Shown one piece after another: positions 1 through 11,830 of a stretch of DNA of 64,000 bases. Position numbers and translations under genes: made by a program. The stretch spans positions 17,753,886-17,817,885 of the forward strand of contig CM053800.1 in the NCBI GenBank assembly GCA_028671895.1, in the 5' to 3' direction. The notes under the pieces are model-generated. The model saw only the letters and a list, made by a program, of their open reading frames with translations, was not told the DNA's origin and did not search any database. Origin of the DNA: Oenanthe sinensis. Lineage: Eukaryota > Streptophyta > Magnoliopsida > Apiales > Apiaceae. Each line of letters opens with the position of its first letter. The stretch's first letter is position 1.

Positions 1-816
1 GAAAGGGAGCAACAAGAAAAATCTCATGAAGAATTAGCTATTCAATTGCAAAGGGAATATGATGAGGAGGATAGGCTAATTAAAGAAGCCAGAAGAAAAG
101 AAGGTGAAAGGAGGCCAAGAATGAAGCAAAGAGCAAACAAGCTTGTAGATGCACCAAGACCTTCTGGAGTTAAGAGAAAATTGGATGTTGAAGACAAAGA
201 GAAGAAGCCAAAAGAAGTCAAGGTTGAAGATCAAGCTTCTGGGAGTAATCAAGCTAGAGAGATAGAGGTGTTCAAACCCAAATCTGAAGATTTTGTGCCA
301 ATCAAAGCTGAAGGAATGATTGCAGCAAAAGGACAAAGGAAGAAGGATGTTGATCTTTTTCACATTGAATATGAAGATGGATCACATTCAACTTTTACAT
401 TCAATCAAGTCCTGGATCAAGGATATGGCATCTTAAGGAAAATCTACACTATGCTCAACAGGAAGTATTATCTCACTGAAGAGCTAGGAAAGGCCATCCT
501 TGAGAGAATGAAGAAGATGAGGGAGGCACCGGTTCAAGAAGAAAGGGATGACAGGATAAAGATTTGGAACCCTGAAGGAAGAAAAGTGCTTCATGATCCA
601 TTCTACTTGATGATATATAAGGACAGAGAAGGCAGAGAAAAGTGTATTGACATTTGTCAAGAAATAGACAAACTGCCTAATCTGGAATTGAATCATCTAG
701 CAAGTCAATTGGACTACAGGGTGGAAGATGACAAGATCTTGAAGGGAACTCTATACAGAAAGATGAAAGAAAATGAAGACAAGATGAATGAGTCAAAGGG
801 AAGAAGAAGAAGATAG
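1..816 (+). CDS. Accessory 3' reading frame of SIRE-like copia family A (5' end outside window)
   Basis: The frame is open from base 1 and ends with TAG at 814-816, giving at least 271 codons, so the true start lies left of the window; there is no ATG near position 46, where the codon is TTG. The product is very hydrophilic. Residues 1-90 are rich in Lys, Glu and Arg and are probably helical or disordered. The middle (about residues 100-215) looks more globular. The C-terminus ends in a run of arginines. The frame lies between the expected pol position and the polypurine tract of the left LTR, where SIRE-lineage elements carry an extra frame often called envelope-like. I see no signal peptide or membrane segment, so an envelope role is not supported. 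Only its last 45 or so codons recur at 11966-12104. Function unknown. It is the longest undamaged frame of any retroelement accessory gene in this window. Confidence 0.6.
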   Translation, partial: EREQQEKSHEELAIQLQREYDEEDRLIKEARRKEGERRPRMKQRANKLVDAPRPSGVKRKLDVEDKEKKPKEVKVEDQASGSNQAREIEVFKPKSEDFVPIKAEGMIAAKGQRKKDVDLFHIEYEDGSHSTFTFNQVLDQGYGILRKIYTMLNRKYYLTEELGKAILERMKKMREAPVQEERDDRIKIWNPEGRKVLHDPFYLMIYKDREGREKCIDICQEIDKLPNLELNHLASQLDYRVEDDKILKGTLYRKMKENEDKMNESKGRRRR

Positions 817-982
817 AAGATTCAATCTCAATCATCAAAATTATCAGAATTCATCTTTTACTGGTATCTGATTACTCTGTCTCAAACTATCTTTGTCAAT
901 ATTGTAATTCTTGCTAAGAATAAAAATGTTTAGGAGTTTTGTTATCATCAACAGAAAATTTATGCTTATTTTATATATTCAT
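817..982 (+). other. 3' untranslated stretch between accessory frame and polypurine tract (family A)
   Basis: A short AT-rich non-coding stretch follows the accessory frame. It is nearly identical to 12105-12270, which shows that both copies are the 3' end of the same family. Confidence 0.6.
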
Positions 983-996
983 AAATAGGGGGAGAT
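983..996 (+). other. Polypurine tract of family A (left copy)
   Basis: The purine run AAATAGGGGGAGAT ends immediately before the LTR start TGTTAAG. It is the expected plus-strand priming site for a 3' LTR. The same tract precedes the right LTR at 12271-12284. Confidence 0.85.
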
Positions 997-2339
997 TGTT
1001 AAGAATTATGAGTTTTGATGATAACAAATTTCTTAGAATTACAGTAGGGACTTAAAATTTCTGTGTAACTGATCGATGGATATGACTTATAAATAACCAT
1101 TGACTAGGAAACCAGTTATCAGTTGAAGCTTGTTTATCAACTGATAAACTGGATTGTAGCATTGATTTATGTTTCACTATCAATCGATTGTATTTCCTCG
1201 ATGGATGCTATGAAGTAGTCGACTGATGTTATTGACTTCAATTTCTAGCTTCTCAACAGATGTGAAGAATGGCTGATCAATTGTTAATATTCTAAGTCAG
1301 AATTCTCACAAGTGAAGTGATCAACTGATGTTGGAGTCGATGGATGAAGACACTACTCAACGGATGAAAGCTATCAACAGATACAAGTCATCAATGGATG
1401 AAGGCAGTCAACGGATAAGAAACTGAAAGTCATATGACTAGTCCTATTTGTAATAAGTAGATGACAACTCAACTCAGATAAGAAAGCGAAGTAAATAATA
1501 AATATTGAATATAGAGGAAGAACAAAAAGAAGCCAAGATAGGACATGACAAGACACAAAGACCACTACAGCAGAAATGAGAATCAACATTGTAGTTAGTC
1601 ATCCGTGAACCAGACCAGTGCACAGGGTGTCAACAATGTCAGTGAAGATTCGTCATCAACAAGTTCAAGTGGTTAAAAAGAATGACAGAAGACAGAAGCT
1701 GAAAGCTCAAATGGATACAGGTTTGTTTGGAATGCAGTGTACAAGAGTCAGAATCCAAGATTGAATATTTGACTGGGTACATGCAGTGGTGAAAAGAAGT
1801 ATTGTCTAGTTTAAAGAGTCAGATTATTTCAGTAACAGAAATACTTCTAATTGCAACTGTAGAAACAGCCAAACATGCCGACAGTACTGACTTGAAGAAA
1901 AGACGGAAAAAGAAATGACATAGAAGAAATGAAGAGTCATATATTCTTAAAGGTGGAACCCCGGTTGGAATTGATTTATCATTTCCAAGTCAAAAGGAGT
2001 TCGGTTCCATACGTTCAGAAGACCGCAACTTAGAGCGTAAGGATTTATTTAATTAATAAATATTTTATTTATTTAGTAAATTATATTTATAAATATCTAA
2101 ATAATATTAGATATTTATTTTTATAATTTCTGAATTAAATTTATTATTTATTAATCAAAGATTATAAGTTGTACGGGTCGAAAAGCATTTCTACGGAGCT
2201 CATCACTACAGGACGAATTAGGCCCTTGCTTTTTCAAATTGAAAAGGGGCAGGTGTTTTTTTGTTGTTAAAGAAACCAATCATAGCTTGCCACTTGTCCA
2301 ATCAAGAAGAAAAGAAATGGAAAAGGCTGTTGAGCAAAT

Positions 2340-2720
2340 GTCATACCGAGAGAAATGAAATGTCATACCGAGAAAATTCAAAAGGCTGGTGAAGGAAATG
2401 TCATACCGAGCAAAGAAAAAGTCATACCGAATTTTCTGAAGAAAAGGTCATACCGAGTTATTTTTTATTATATTAAAAAGTCATACCGATTTTTTAATTA
2501 ATAAAGAAAAAGGTCATACCGAATTTCTGTTGAACAAAAGGTCATACCGAGTGATTTTTTATTTAATTAAAAAGTCATACCGATTTTTTAATTAATAAAA
2601 AAAGTCATACCGAATTTCTGAAAGTCATACCGAGTGAAAAAAGTCATACCCAACTATTTCAAATGTCATACAAGGCTTAATTTCATTAAATAAAGTCATA
2701 GTGAAAAAGGTCATGCTAGC
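2340..2720 (+). repeat. GTCATACCGA motif array in family A LTR (left)
   Basis: Eleven exact copies of GTCATACCGA, plus about four decayed ones (for example GTCATACCC, GTCATACAA, GTCATAGTG), occur at spacings of about 20-35 bp just upstream of the TATA box. Between 2447 and 2630 a higher-order unit of roughly 95 bp is present twice, containing the motif with AT-rich spacers. Position relative to the TATA box suggests U3 enhancer repeats; this is inference. Confidence 0.8.
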
Positions 2721-2731
2721 TTTTCCACCTC

Positions 2732-2739
2732 TATAAATA
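2732..2739 (+). promoter_or_regulatory. TATA box of family A LTR (left)
   Basis: TATAAATA lies about 410 bp before the LTR end and directly downstream of the motif array, in a context conserved in both LTR copies. Confidence 0.65.
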
Positions 2740-3151
2740 TGAGGCTTGAGCTTCATAATTTCGAAGTAGAAAAATCAGTTCAAATTCAGAATTTGTCTGC
2801 ATTGTAATATTCACAGACTTTCTGTACTGGTTTGATTTTAATTCCTAAAGTAGAACAATTCATGTCAAATTTGTTCTAGGAATTAAAGTTTATTCTACCG
2901 GATGTTGTAACACCCATTCAAGTTTAATATATATATTTAACTTGAATCTTGTTTACTTACTTACTAATTTCTATATCTTAAATGTTCAATCATAAAAATA
3001 GAAAGCTAGTAAGTCTGCCTCCCAAACACTACAAAGACTCGAACCCTCAGCTAAAGCAATAATTTAATTCCGCAAATTCTGAAAAGAATTTTAAATTGTT
3101 GTCAGTATCGCATTCAACCCCCCTTCTACGATACTTCCGGGACCCAACAAT

Positions 3152-3163
3152 TGGTATCAGAGC
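3152..3163 (+). other. Primer-binding site (initiator Met tRNA), element A2
   Basis: TGGTATCAGAGC starts 3 bp after the LTR end and is complementary to the 3' end of plant initiator-Met tRNA. It defines the LTR boundary and the + orientation of element A2. Confidence 0.92.
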
Positions 3164-3254
3164 AAGCTGATTGATATACAAATCAAGATCCGCAGTCCAG
3201 TGAAGCTCAGGGTACCGAAGCTGTTTTAACTCTGAATATCTAGAGGCCTTGTTA

Positions 3255-4350
3255 AATAAATTTAGTTTATAAATTTAAATTTAGATAAATTTATTTTATA
3301 AATATTATTTAAAATAAATTTATTTTGTGAATTTAATTTAAATGAGTTTATTATTTAAACTTGAAAAAGTTTTTTTTATAAACTTAATTTAAATAAGTTT
3401 ACTTTATAAATTTTAATTTAAATAAATTTATTCTTTAAATTTAAATAGATTTCGTTTTATAATTTAAATTTGTTTAGATAATTTTATTTTATAAATTTAA
3501 ATTTAGATAAATTTATTTTATAAATGTTATTTAAAATAAATTTATTTTGTGAATTTAATTTAAATGAGTTTATTATTTAAACTTGAAAAAGTTTTTTTTT
3601 ATAAACTTAATTTAAATAAGTTTACTTTATAAATTTTAATTTAAATAAATTTATTCTTTAAATTTAAATAGACTTACTTTTATAATTTAAATTTGTTTAG
3701 ATAATTTTATTTTATAAATTTAAATTTAGATAAATTTATTTTATAAATATTATTTAAAATAAATTTATTTTGTGAATTTAATTTAAATGAGTTTATTATT
3801 TAAACTTGAAAAAGTTTGTTTTATAAACTTAATTTAAATAAGTTTACTTTATAAATTTTAATTTAAATAAATTTATTCTTTAAATTTAAATAGACTTACT
3901 TTTATAATTTAAATTTATTTAGATAATTTTATTTTATAAATTTAAATTTAGATAAATTTATTTTATAAATATTTTTAAAATAAATTTATTTTGTGAATTT
4001 AATTTAAATGAGTTTATTATTTAAAATTGAAAAAGTTTCTTTTATAAACTTAATTTAAATAAGTTTACTTTATAAATTTTAATTTAAATAAATTTATTCT
4101 TTAAATTTAAATAGATTTCCTTTTATAATTTAAATTTATTTAGATAATTTTATTTTATAAATTTAAATTTAGATAAATTTAAATTTAGATAAATTTATTT
4201 TATAAATGTTTTTAAAATAAATTTATTTTGTGAATTTAATTTAAATGAGTTTATTGTTTAAACTTGAAAAAGGTTTATTTTATAAACTTAATTTAAATAA
4301 ATTTATTTTATAAATTTAATTTAAGTAAATTTATTAGTTAAATTTATATA
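3255..4350 (+). repeat. AT-rich tandem repeat, about 222-bp unit, five copies
   Basis: The landmark AATGAGTTTATT occurs at 3341, 3563, 3786, 4007 and 4244, giving periods of 222, 223, 221 and 237 bp; the longer last period includes a 15-bp internal duplication. The unit is almost pure A+T and itself built of degenerate AAATTTAAAT-like blocks. It fills the leader between the primer-binding site and the decayed body of element A2. Confidence 0.92.
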
Positions 4351-5559
4351 GATTTAATTTATAATCTAAAGATATTAAAACTTGGTCCATTTTTCCAAAA
4401 GGGTTTGTACTTGGAAAATTCTTCGGTTTGGCTCAGAATTAATTCGCAGAGCATATGACCCGGTTTCGAGGAAAGTGGTCATTTCGTATTAGTAAGTTTA
4501 TTCCGGAGCATTTGGATTTTATTGTGGATGATTCGACTGTTCATGTTATAGTTCCACAAACTGCTCAAATGTAAAGATATGATAGATTTATTAGTGGGGA
4601 ACTCTGAAGATTTTTTTTCTGACTCTAATGATCATTCTAGTTTTTATACTTATACAAAACGGATTTAAGAATCATTAGAGGTCACAACTGAAGAAACATA
4701 AGAGACTTAAAGTAGCAAGACAAGATCAGGGCTGTGCTACAATATTCAAGAAGCCTGAACAAACAAATAATGACAGAGACTGTGTTGAGATTAAAAGCAG
4801 GTGCGTATTTTCATATGAATTGCTCACACTCACATAGTTGTACTTAAATGTCAGATCTTATCATGTATTGTTTGTTAAGGTGTAAAAGTATAAGAGATGG
4901 TAGAATTATCTAAGTAGTCAGTAAAATTTGTAGATTCGAGGCTTAATCTAAAACTGACTTAGGTAATTAGAGATAATTAAAATGTTAGACAACAAAAGAA
5001 ATGGATTAAACAGAATTAGTAATTAAATTGTTAGTTTGTCTATTCCATGTGCTTTTAGAAAATTATTGAATATCTGTAAATCTGCTGAACACCTGTTACA
5101 CTTATGTAGAATGGTTAAAGTAGATAGTACTGAATTTTCTAATATGCATAACATGCCTGAATTGCATAATTCTTATCTATAATGCATTGAAGCTGAATGT
5201 TTACCATGTGCTCTTATTTTTCATGTTTGTTTGTTTAAATTTGAAAATGCATATCTTAGGACTTGCATAATCTTAGGCAAAACATCTCTAAGAATCACAA
5301 TAGGGTAAAGACTGCTAGTCCACCTTAAGATAGGTTGGAATCTCTAATCTCATAGCCTTAAGACTACCTTGTCAAGGCTGCTGTGAATGAGAAGTGAACA
5401 GTCAAAGATAAGTTTGTGCATGTTAAGGTTGAAACTGTTGTTACCACTATTGAAAGTAATATCTCTAACCCATCTGGACTCAATTGAAGTTGAGTACCAA
5501 GAAGCTTAATCATTTGTGATTGCAGAGTATGAAACAAAAGTCAAAAGTTATGTGATTTC
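4351..5559 (+). other. Presumed decayed leader/gag region of element A2, no recognisable gene
   Basis: Stops occur in all frames and I cannot identify a nucleocapsid zinc knuckle or gag core. Position between leader repeats and a decayed protease is the only reason to suspect old gag. Confidence 0.4.
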
Positions 5560-7715
5560 GTGACATTTATTGTTCGAGACATATTACTAGCATTGAAGCT
5601 CTACTATCACAGTTGGTTGAGAAGGCCTCCCCGATGGTAACCTTTGGAAATGACAGCAAAGGATGTACAAGGGATATGGCTATCATGATTTAAGAACTGT
5701 CATCAGTGGAAGCATCTTTCTTGTCGACGGACTTAAGCACTATCTATAGGGCACTAGGGAATTCTTTGTCAAAGATTTTCTGGAAAAGCATTGAAATAGA
5801 AAAGTGTTTGATTTCGAGCAAGAAAGAAGGAAGATCACTCAACTGAGAGTGAATTGGTGATGTTCGTACATTCAACAGATAATTTATCACATATGGTGAT
5901 TGATCACATCAGGTAGATCAAGTTGGAAGCAAAGTAAGCTGTGAGAACTTTGAAGCCAGATATTGGAACTAAATTTCGTGATGAAGTTCTAAATGAAGTC
6001 TGCATTAATAAAGGAGCTTTGAAGCTGAATCAATTAACACAATATGCTACTTTATTCAACAAAGATCATGAAAAGACATCATATGAGTTAATGGCCAACT
6101 AGAAGCAAACACTGAAGTTCTTTCGTGTGTTTGAAGGAAATTGATATTTATTGAAGATTTATATGAGTATCTTGGAAAATTTGAAATTAAGGCTCATGGA
6201 ACAATTTTCCTTGGCTATTTATTGAAGTCGAAAGCTTTCAAAGTAAGATGTGATGTAAAACCAGAAGGTGATTGAAAGTCTGAATGTGTCGTCCTATTAC
6301 ACCAAGCTCCCGAGCATTAAAATAAAAGTCTATTATGAATCTGTGAAGTTTGACAACTTGTTAGAGTCATATTCAGATATTGATGATGAAACTGAGGTTG
6401 CAGAAGGAATCAATGTTAATGATGATGATTCAGATCCTAGAAGTGGAAATGGTAGTGAATCTACACAACTCATGGACTTTAACAGAATCCACTCAACAAG
6501 GTGAAGGATCTTCAACACATCCTAGCAGCAACTCAGGGGGAGCAAATAAAAGAAGGATCTACTAGTCATACTCAACACAATGAAGATCAAAGGAATAAAT
6601 TAAGAACATATCTGTCGAGACAAAGGGTTTGGAGTCAAATTCATTCCTGGAGTCTAGTTCTTAGTGATCCGGATACTAGAGTAAAGACTAGAAGTGCTAT
6701 GCAAAGTAAATGGTTACTCTTCGGGAAAAAACAATTGTTAAACAGTTGGAATCCTAAAGGAGATTGAAGAAGCACTGATTGATCCAGATTGGGTGATTGC
6801 AATGCAAGATGATCTCAATCAGTTCGAAGGCAGAATCTACTGAATCTGGAACCCAGGCCACAAAACAAAGTTGTAATTGGTACTGTAAGGGTTTTCAGAG
6901 ACTGGATGATTTTTGGCATTGTTATGAGGGACAAAGCCAAACTGGTTGCTACAGAAGGTATCGACGATGATGGAAACAGAATCTTCGGGACTTTCAAGAT
7001 CTAACTAAAGCACCAGAGACGAGACTTGATACTATTAGGCCTGAACAAGTTGATGTACAACAACTCCTGGACTTTGAAGTTTCATATCCACTAGAATTTG
7101 TATATCATTCTCTTCACAAAGCTCTCTATGACGGAGGTAAGAAATCAAGCAATCGTCAAGGACATGGTATGACACTCTAACTGCTAATTACTTGAATATG
7201 ATTTTATATTAGAGTCGTTATACACATATCTCTCTAGAATACAAGGCACACACACATAATGTTTAGTGCAAGTATACCATGATTATATTATATGTGGGTC
7301 TACTATGCATAAAGACCATATATTTTATTCTCTATATGTGTAAGTTTCCACGTGGATACTAAAGAATCTAATCTTATAGCTAAGATATGAATTGTTAGAT
7401 ATCTTAAGGGATTACCAATTCTAAGAATCAGGTACCCTAAAGATACTAGGTTTAACCTAATTGGCTATATAGATATAGATAATGCAGGTTGAAAGAAAGA
7501 CAGGGAGGTAATTACTAGAAGCTGTCAAACTCCATCAACTCTGCTGGATAATCTCTTCACCACTCATGGAACAAACGCATGGACACCAGGTATCATTTAT
7601 ATCGAGAGTAGTCCTTAGTAGAATAACTTGCAGATATTTGCTAAACAGCTTGATAAATTCATTTTGTCTAAGTTGGTTAGTGAAGTTGGGATATTATTTA
7701 TGTGCATATTTATTG
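5560..7715 (+). pseudogene. Decayed copia polyprotein of element A2
   Basis: Translation across frames gives recognisable remains in the right order. Near 5565-5690 is a protease-like stretch (VRDILL..IEALLSQLVEK followed by VTFGNDSKG). At about 5945-6035 is an integrase-core stretch where the usual RSDNGTEF reads KPDIGTKF, losing catalytic context. At about 6160-6240 come the integrase C-terminal words KFEIKAHGTIFLGY. At about 6775-6830 is the RT entry block LIDPDWVIAMQDDLNQFE. At about 7370-7530 are RNase H words RYLKGLPILRIRYPKDTRF. At 7628-7700 is the pol C-terminus ADIFAKQLDKF. Many stops and frameshifts separate them, and most of integrase and RT is deleted. The order protease-integrase-RT-RNase H places it in Ty1/copia. 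Confidence 0.8.
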
Positions 7716-7742
7716 GAAATCTCATCTGTAAGGAATTCTTAA

Positions 7743-10740
7743 ATGAGTTCACAAGTATTAAATTTTCCATATTTAAAGGACTTGTGAATTTATCTGAAAT
7801 TCAGAACCTCATGCTTATTGCTACTACTTTAATTATCATGTTTACAATGTAATATGCATATGTGGTAATTAGGTATTCTAGCATTAGTTTGTATATTATC
7901 TTAATTGATTTAAATTATGAAGTCAGACAATTCAATGTCATATCAGTCTCATAATTTAAATGATTTAAATAATATACAGCATAATTATTTGTATGTTAAA
8001 TATTTTATGAGTATCAGTTAATGATATCTTGCTTAATTGTTTTGATATTTTTCTGTGATATTTTTAAATATTCTGTTACAAATAATTGTGACACTTTTAA
8101 TATTAGTGACATTATTTAGAATTTCTGATCTAAATAATCAATGCTTATTTCAAAAACACTAATATTGGAAGAACGGAAGTATTTTCTAAGTTATGTGTAT
8201 ATAAAATTCTCAATATTTTATATACTTAGAAATATTTCCAAAATTGTTTTTACTTCGAGGTATCAACCATTTGTAAAATGATTTGTTTTCAAACACTTGT
8301 TTCAATGTTTGTTGCACATTGATTCAAAGTACCTAAACAATGGTTGTTATTTTGAAGGCCTTATACTGTATTGCTAAGAATACATCCACCCTTATTGTAA
8401 TGAAATTTTCTATTTTAAGTTAGGGATAATATCAGGTGGACGAAAATGATGAGTATCATAATTGCATTATGAGTCGGAAAATCATAGTCCTCTATTTGAT
8501 AAGGATGGTTTGCAAAACTGTTTTCAAATAGTATAGTATTAAGGTATAAAGGAAAAGAGTCATTTTATCGAGATATAATTTGGTAAGAGAGTTGAATTTC
8601 TTCGTTGGTATAAATTTCCGCGTTTTATTATGGGAAGTTTACCTTATAAGAAATTCATAAGGGATAAAAACTTTCTTCTCTGATACACATTCCCGCGTTT
8701 TATTATGGGATAAGTATCTTAAAGAAAATTTTGTATCATGCTCTTAAATGATAAATCTTTAGATCCGACAAAACTCTTTTATTGAAAGTGCTTTAGTGCA
8801 ATCTATTACCATTCCTTATTATATTTTTCCTTCTCATTGGGATGAAAAATATGTTTTGGAATGTTAAGGTGATTATCTTTTTATCTCGATTGGTTCTTTC
8901 CAGTTAGCCCCTAGTGGCTTTAGAAACTGGCCAAGAGGTTGAAAACCCATCAATCTCTTACCCAGGCCATAGTACCAAACACCAATTTATCCACTTCCAT
9001 ATATTAACCCCTGGAGATATAAGGAACTCATGTAAGTTAGAGGTTGATAAGGGAGAAACTGCACTTGATGTAGCAAATAAGGATGATGTCGAAAGTGCAC
9101 CCACAGCTCTACCTCCAGAGAAGAAAAGGAGTATATAACTGAGGTAACTGTAAGCTCATCTGCATCTTCTCAAAAGGATACAGAGCTGAAAAGGCAATAA
9201 AACTGTCTCTGGAATCATTCTCTCTACAGGATGAATCCATTGAAATTCGCTCGTCAGCTAGAGCACTTTGTAATGAGTCAAGCACACCACCGGCACTCAC
9301 GCTGATGGTAAGCCTAAATAGATAAATTCTAGGAACACATTGCAAGGCGTGCACAGTGAGAGGTACATGCAACATTTTTTAGTTTTGTACAGTTTTATTT
9401 AATTGGCATTCATACTAAATATATATATATATTTTCCTTAAGAGAATTGAATTTCTTCTTTGGTACAAATTCCCGCATTTTATTATGGGAAATTTGTCTT
9501 ATAGGAAATTCATAAGTGATAGAAATTTTCTTCTCAGATACAACTTTCCCGTATTTTATTAAGGGACATGTATCTTAAAGAAAATTTCGTATCATGCGCT
9601 ATAATAATATATTTTTTCAACAATTCGTATCAACGATTGGCATATTTATTTTCCTATAAAATTGGCATATTTTTACTTTATAGTTATTTTTATTTCATTT
9701 TATTTTGAAATTTTATTTTTGTCTACGAGAAATTGTTTTAAGAATCATAAGTATTAAATGTCAATATTTAAAGGACTTGTGAACTTCTTTACATCTACTT
9801 TCTCGAACTTACATATATCACTGATAATTGTTATGAGTATAATTGTCATATGCCTGAGTAACAATTATTAGATATAATGTATGAAGTTAAATGCTAATTT
9901 TCATTCCTATGATTATTTAGTATTTAGCAAGAGTATTTTATCTTATTAAAATTATGAATTGAAGCAATTCATCGTTTATTAGTTTCATAGTTCTAATACG
10001 ATGAGATATTATGAGCATAATTACTTGCTTTGTGAAATTATTATTAATTATCATATTTTGATAATTTGTTATTGTTTCATTTCAATTAATTATGATTTTT
10101 GTTGTTAGTAATAATATATATATTGTTTATCTGAAAATCACTAATAATAAAAGCATATCTGTGTCCTGCCAAACAAGAGCAATCGACTCGAGGTAAAAGC
10201 AGGTAATCTCGATCTTGATATATTCTTTAATCAATTGATATAAATATATATATATATATATATAATTGATATATTGAGCCCTCAGTGGCTATAGGACAAG
10301 ATCAAGGGATTGAAAACCTACAATCTCTAACACAGATCATAGACACAAACACTCAAACAGATACAACTTCATCTACTAAACCCCTGAAAAGAAAAGCTTT
10401 ATCAATTGAAGAGGGTGAGAGAGTAAGTGCCTCTAGTGCACTAGAAAATGGAAGTATATATGAGTGTTCCAGCAGCTCTGCCTCTAGTTAAAATATGAAA
10501 TTGAAACCAAGGCAACTGTTAACTAATTTATATCCTCCCAAAAGGGTATAGATTTGCAAATGGCAAAACTGTTACTAGGTTCATTTTCTCAACATAGTGA
10601 CTCTATTGAATTCGGCCTATCAGCCAAGGCCATTTGTAAAGAGTCAACTTCATCTGGACACTCTCAAACACTGCAAACCATAAATATATATATATATATA
10701 TATTCAAATGCACTGTAAGGATTGTCACACACTAAGGATG
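7743..10740 (+). repeat. Diverged duplicated non-coding blocks in element A2
   Basis: Several segments occur twice in the same order but at unequal spacing. A block with ATTTAAAGGACTTGTGAA is at about 7770 and 9765. A block ending in CAGTGGCT/TAGTGGCT and a polar reading stretch is at about 8905 and 10277. A block with AAAGAGTCAA/AATGAGTCAA is at about 9270 and 10637. A block with two CCCGCGTTTTATTATGGGA-like words is at 8600-8745 and 9450-9600. This looks like an old tandem duplication followed by rearrangement. Short TA runs (9419-9431, 10246-10264, 10685-10702) lie in it. No gene recognised. Confidence 0.6.
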
Positions 10741-11289
10741 AATTGACGGAAGCAATTATTCTAAACTTCCATATCAAGGAAGGAAGGATGATTAATGATT
10801 TTGACTGAATCAACATGCCTTCACAGGCGTCAGGAGGAAACTTGGATCATTTGCTAAATTATAGATCCTTGTCTCCCTCCCCAGATGGAACATATCTGGA
10901 TTCCTAACGGAATAGATCATCTTAGATGATCAGCAACTCATTGAATCTATTCCTGAAGCAATTCAGTTTTTAAAGTCAAATATTTTAATGGATTTAGTTG
11001 AGGACGGGGATTTACGAAACCCCATTGCACCACCAGTGACCTCTCTTGAAGGGGCTATGGTGATCTTTCTTGCAGGTACAAACGATTGTGTCATCCGTAC
11101 TGAGAGAGAGAAACAGTGTTGTGAGGAAAGAGTGAAACACAAGTGAGAAAGAGTGAAAATATATATTCTATGAGTGAAACACTTAGAGAGTATATGAGCG
11201 AAACACTTGTGAGAAACACAAAGTAAAATCACACACTAACACAATTACCAAATCCCATTCCCAATTATCTGTTACAGATTTATAATGTT

Positions 11290-11830
11290 ACTCAACTAAG
11301 GGGGATGAAATTTCTTCTGTTATTAAGGATTCTGAAGAGGATTACTCAACTAAGGGGGAGAAGTGTTGAACAGTTCGAACTGTTGAACAAGATCCAAAAA
11401 GGGAGAAGTAGATCCAAAAAGGGAGAAGTGTTGAACAAGATCCAAAGGGGAGAATTGTTTAACAAAGGCTTTTGCTAGAAGAGGATTACTCCATTGTTGA
11501 ACAAGAAAAGGGGGTATATAACAACATGCTTGGATTGGATCCATTTGATTTTAGAAAATTCTTGTATATAGGATTAACTGGATTTTCTAAAATGCATAAC
11601 ATGTCATAGTTTGCATTTTTTATATCTGCGATGGTTTAATGCTGTATGTATGCCATGTTTGTTATTACTTCTATTAAATTGGTTGGATAATTCACATAAA
11701 GGGAGAATGAATTCACCTTGGGAGAGAAGTGAAGACAGAAGTTGAAGAAACAGAGGAGAAGTGGTAATAAGAGAACAAGACTTCATCACTGCCATCCTAA
11801 GGGGGAGTAGTGATGAGTCTGAGAAATGAA
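11290..11830 (+). repeat. Cluster of polypurine-tract-like words with TGTTGAAC
   Basis: Purine runs of the type AAGGGGGAGA or AAAGGGAGAA recur at about 11299, 11352, 11398, 11416, 11445, 11508, 11698 and 11799. Three TGTTGAAC words (11364, 11429, 11495) follow or neighbour them, resembling polypurine tract plus LTR start. A perfect 16-bp palindrome (AACAGTTCGAACTGTT) is at 11369-11384. The true tract used by the right LTR lies later, at 12271. Confidence 0.6.

Larger units (their letters stand above)
997..3149 (+). repeat. Family A LTR, left copy (2153 bp)
   Basis: The LTR starts TGTTAAG and ends CCCAACA (TGTT...AACA ends). It is preceded by a polypurine tract and followed by a tRNA-Met primer-binding site, so it serves as 3' LTR to sequence on its left and 5' LTR to sequence on its right. 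It pairs with 12285-14435; I count about two dozen differences by eye, roughly 1 percent. Contents in order: a zone rich in TCAACNGAT and TCGATGGAT motifs (about 1070-1420), a non-coding middle, an AT-rich patch (2040-2160), an array of GTCATACCGA motifs (2340-2720), a TATA box (2732) and the TTCAACCCCCCTTCT signature near the 3' end (about 3113-3127) common to the copia LTRs here. Confidence 0.93.

Noticed and set aside
2340..2720. Regularly spaced short repeats resembling a CRISPR array
   Set aside because: The word is only 10 bases, spacing is irregular, the array sits in a plant LTR next to a TATA box, and no cas-like gene exists here.
6268..6767. A small independent acidic gene at 6268-6504 or 6501-6767
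   Set aside because: The stretch lies between integrase-tail and RT-entry remnants of copia and has the acidic, Ser-rich composition of that linker; it is part of the decayed polyprotein.
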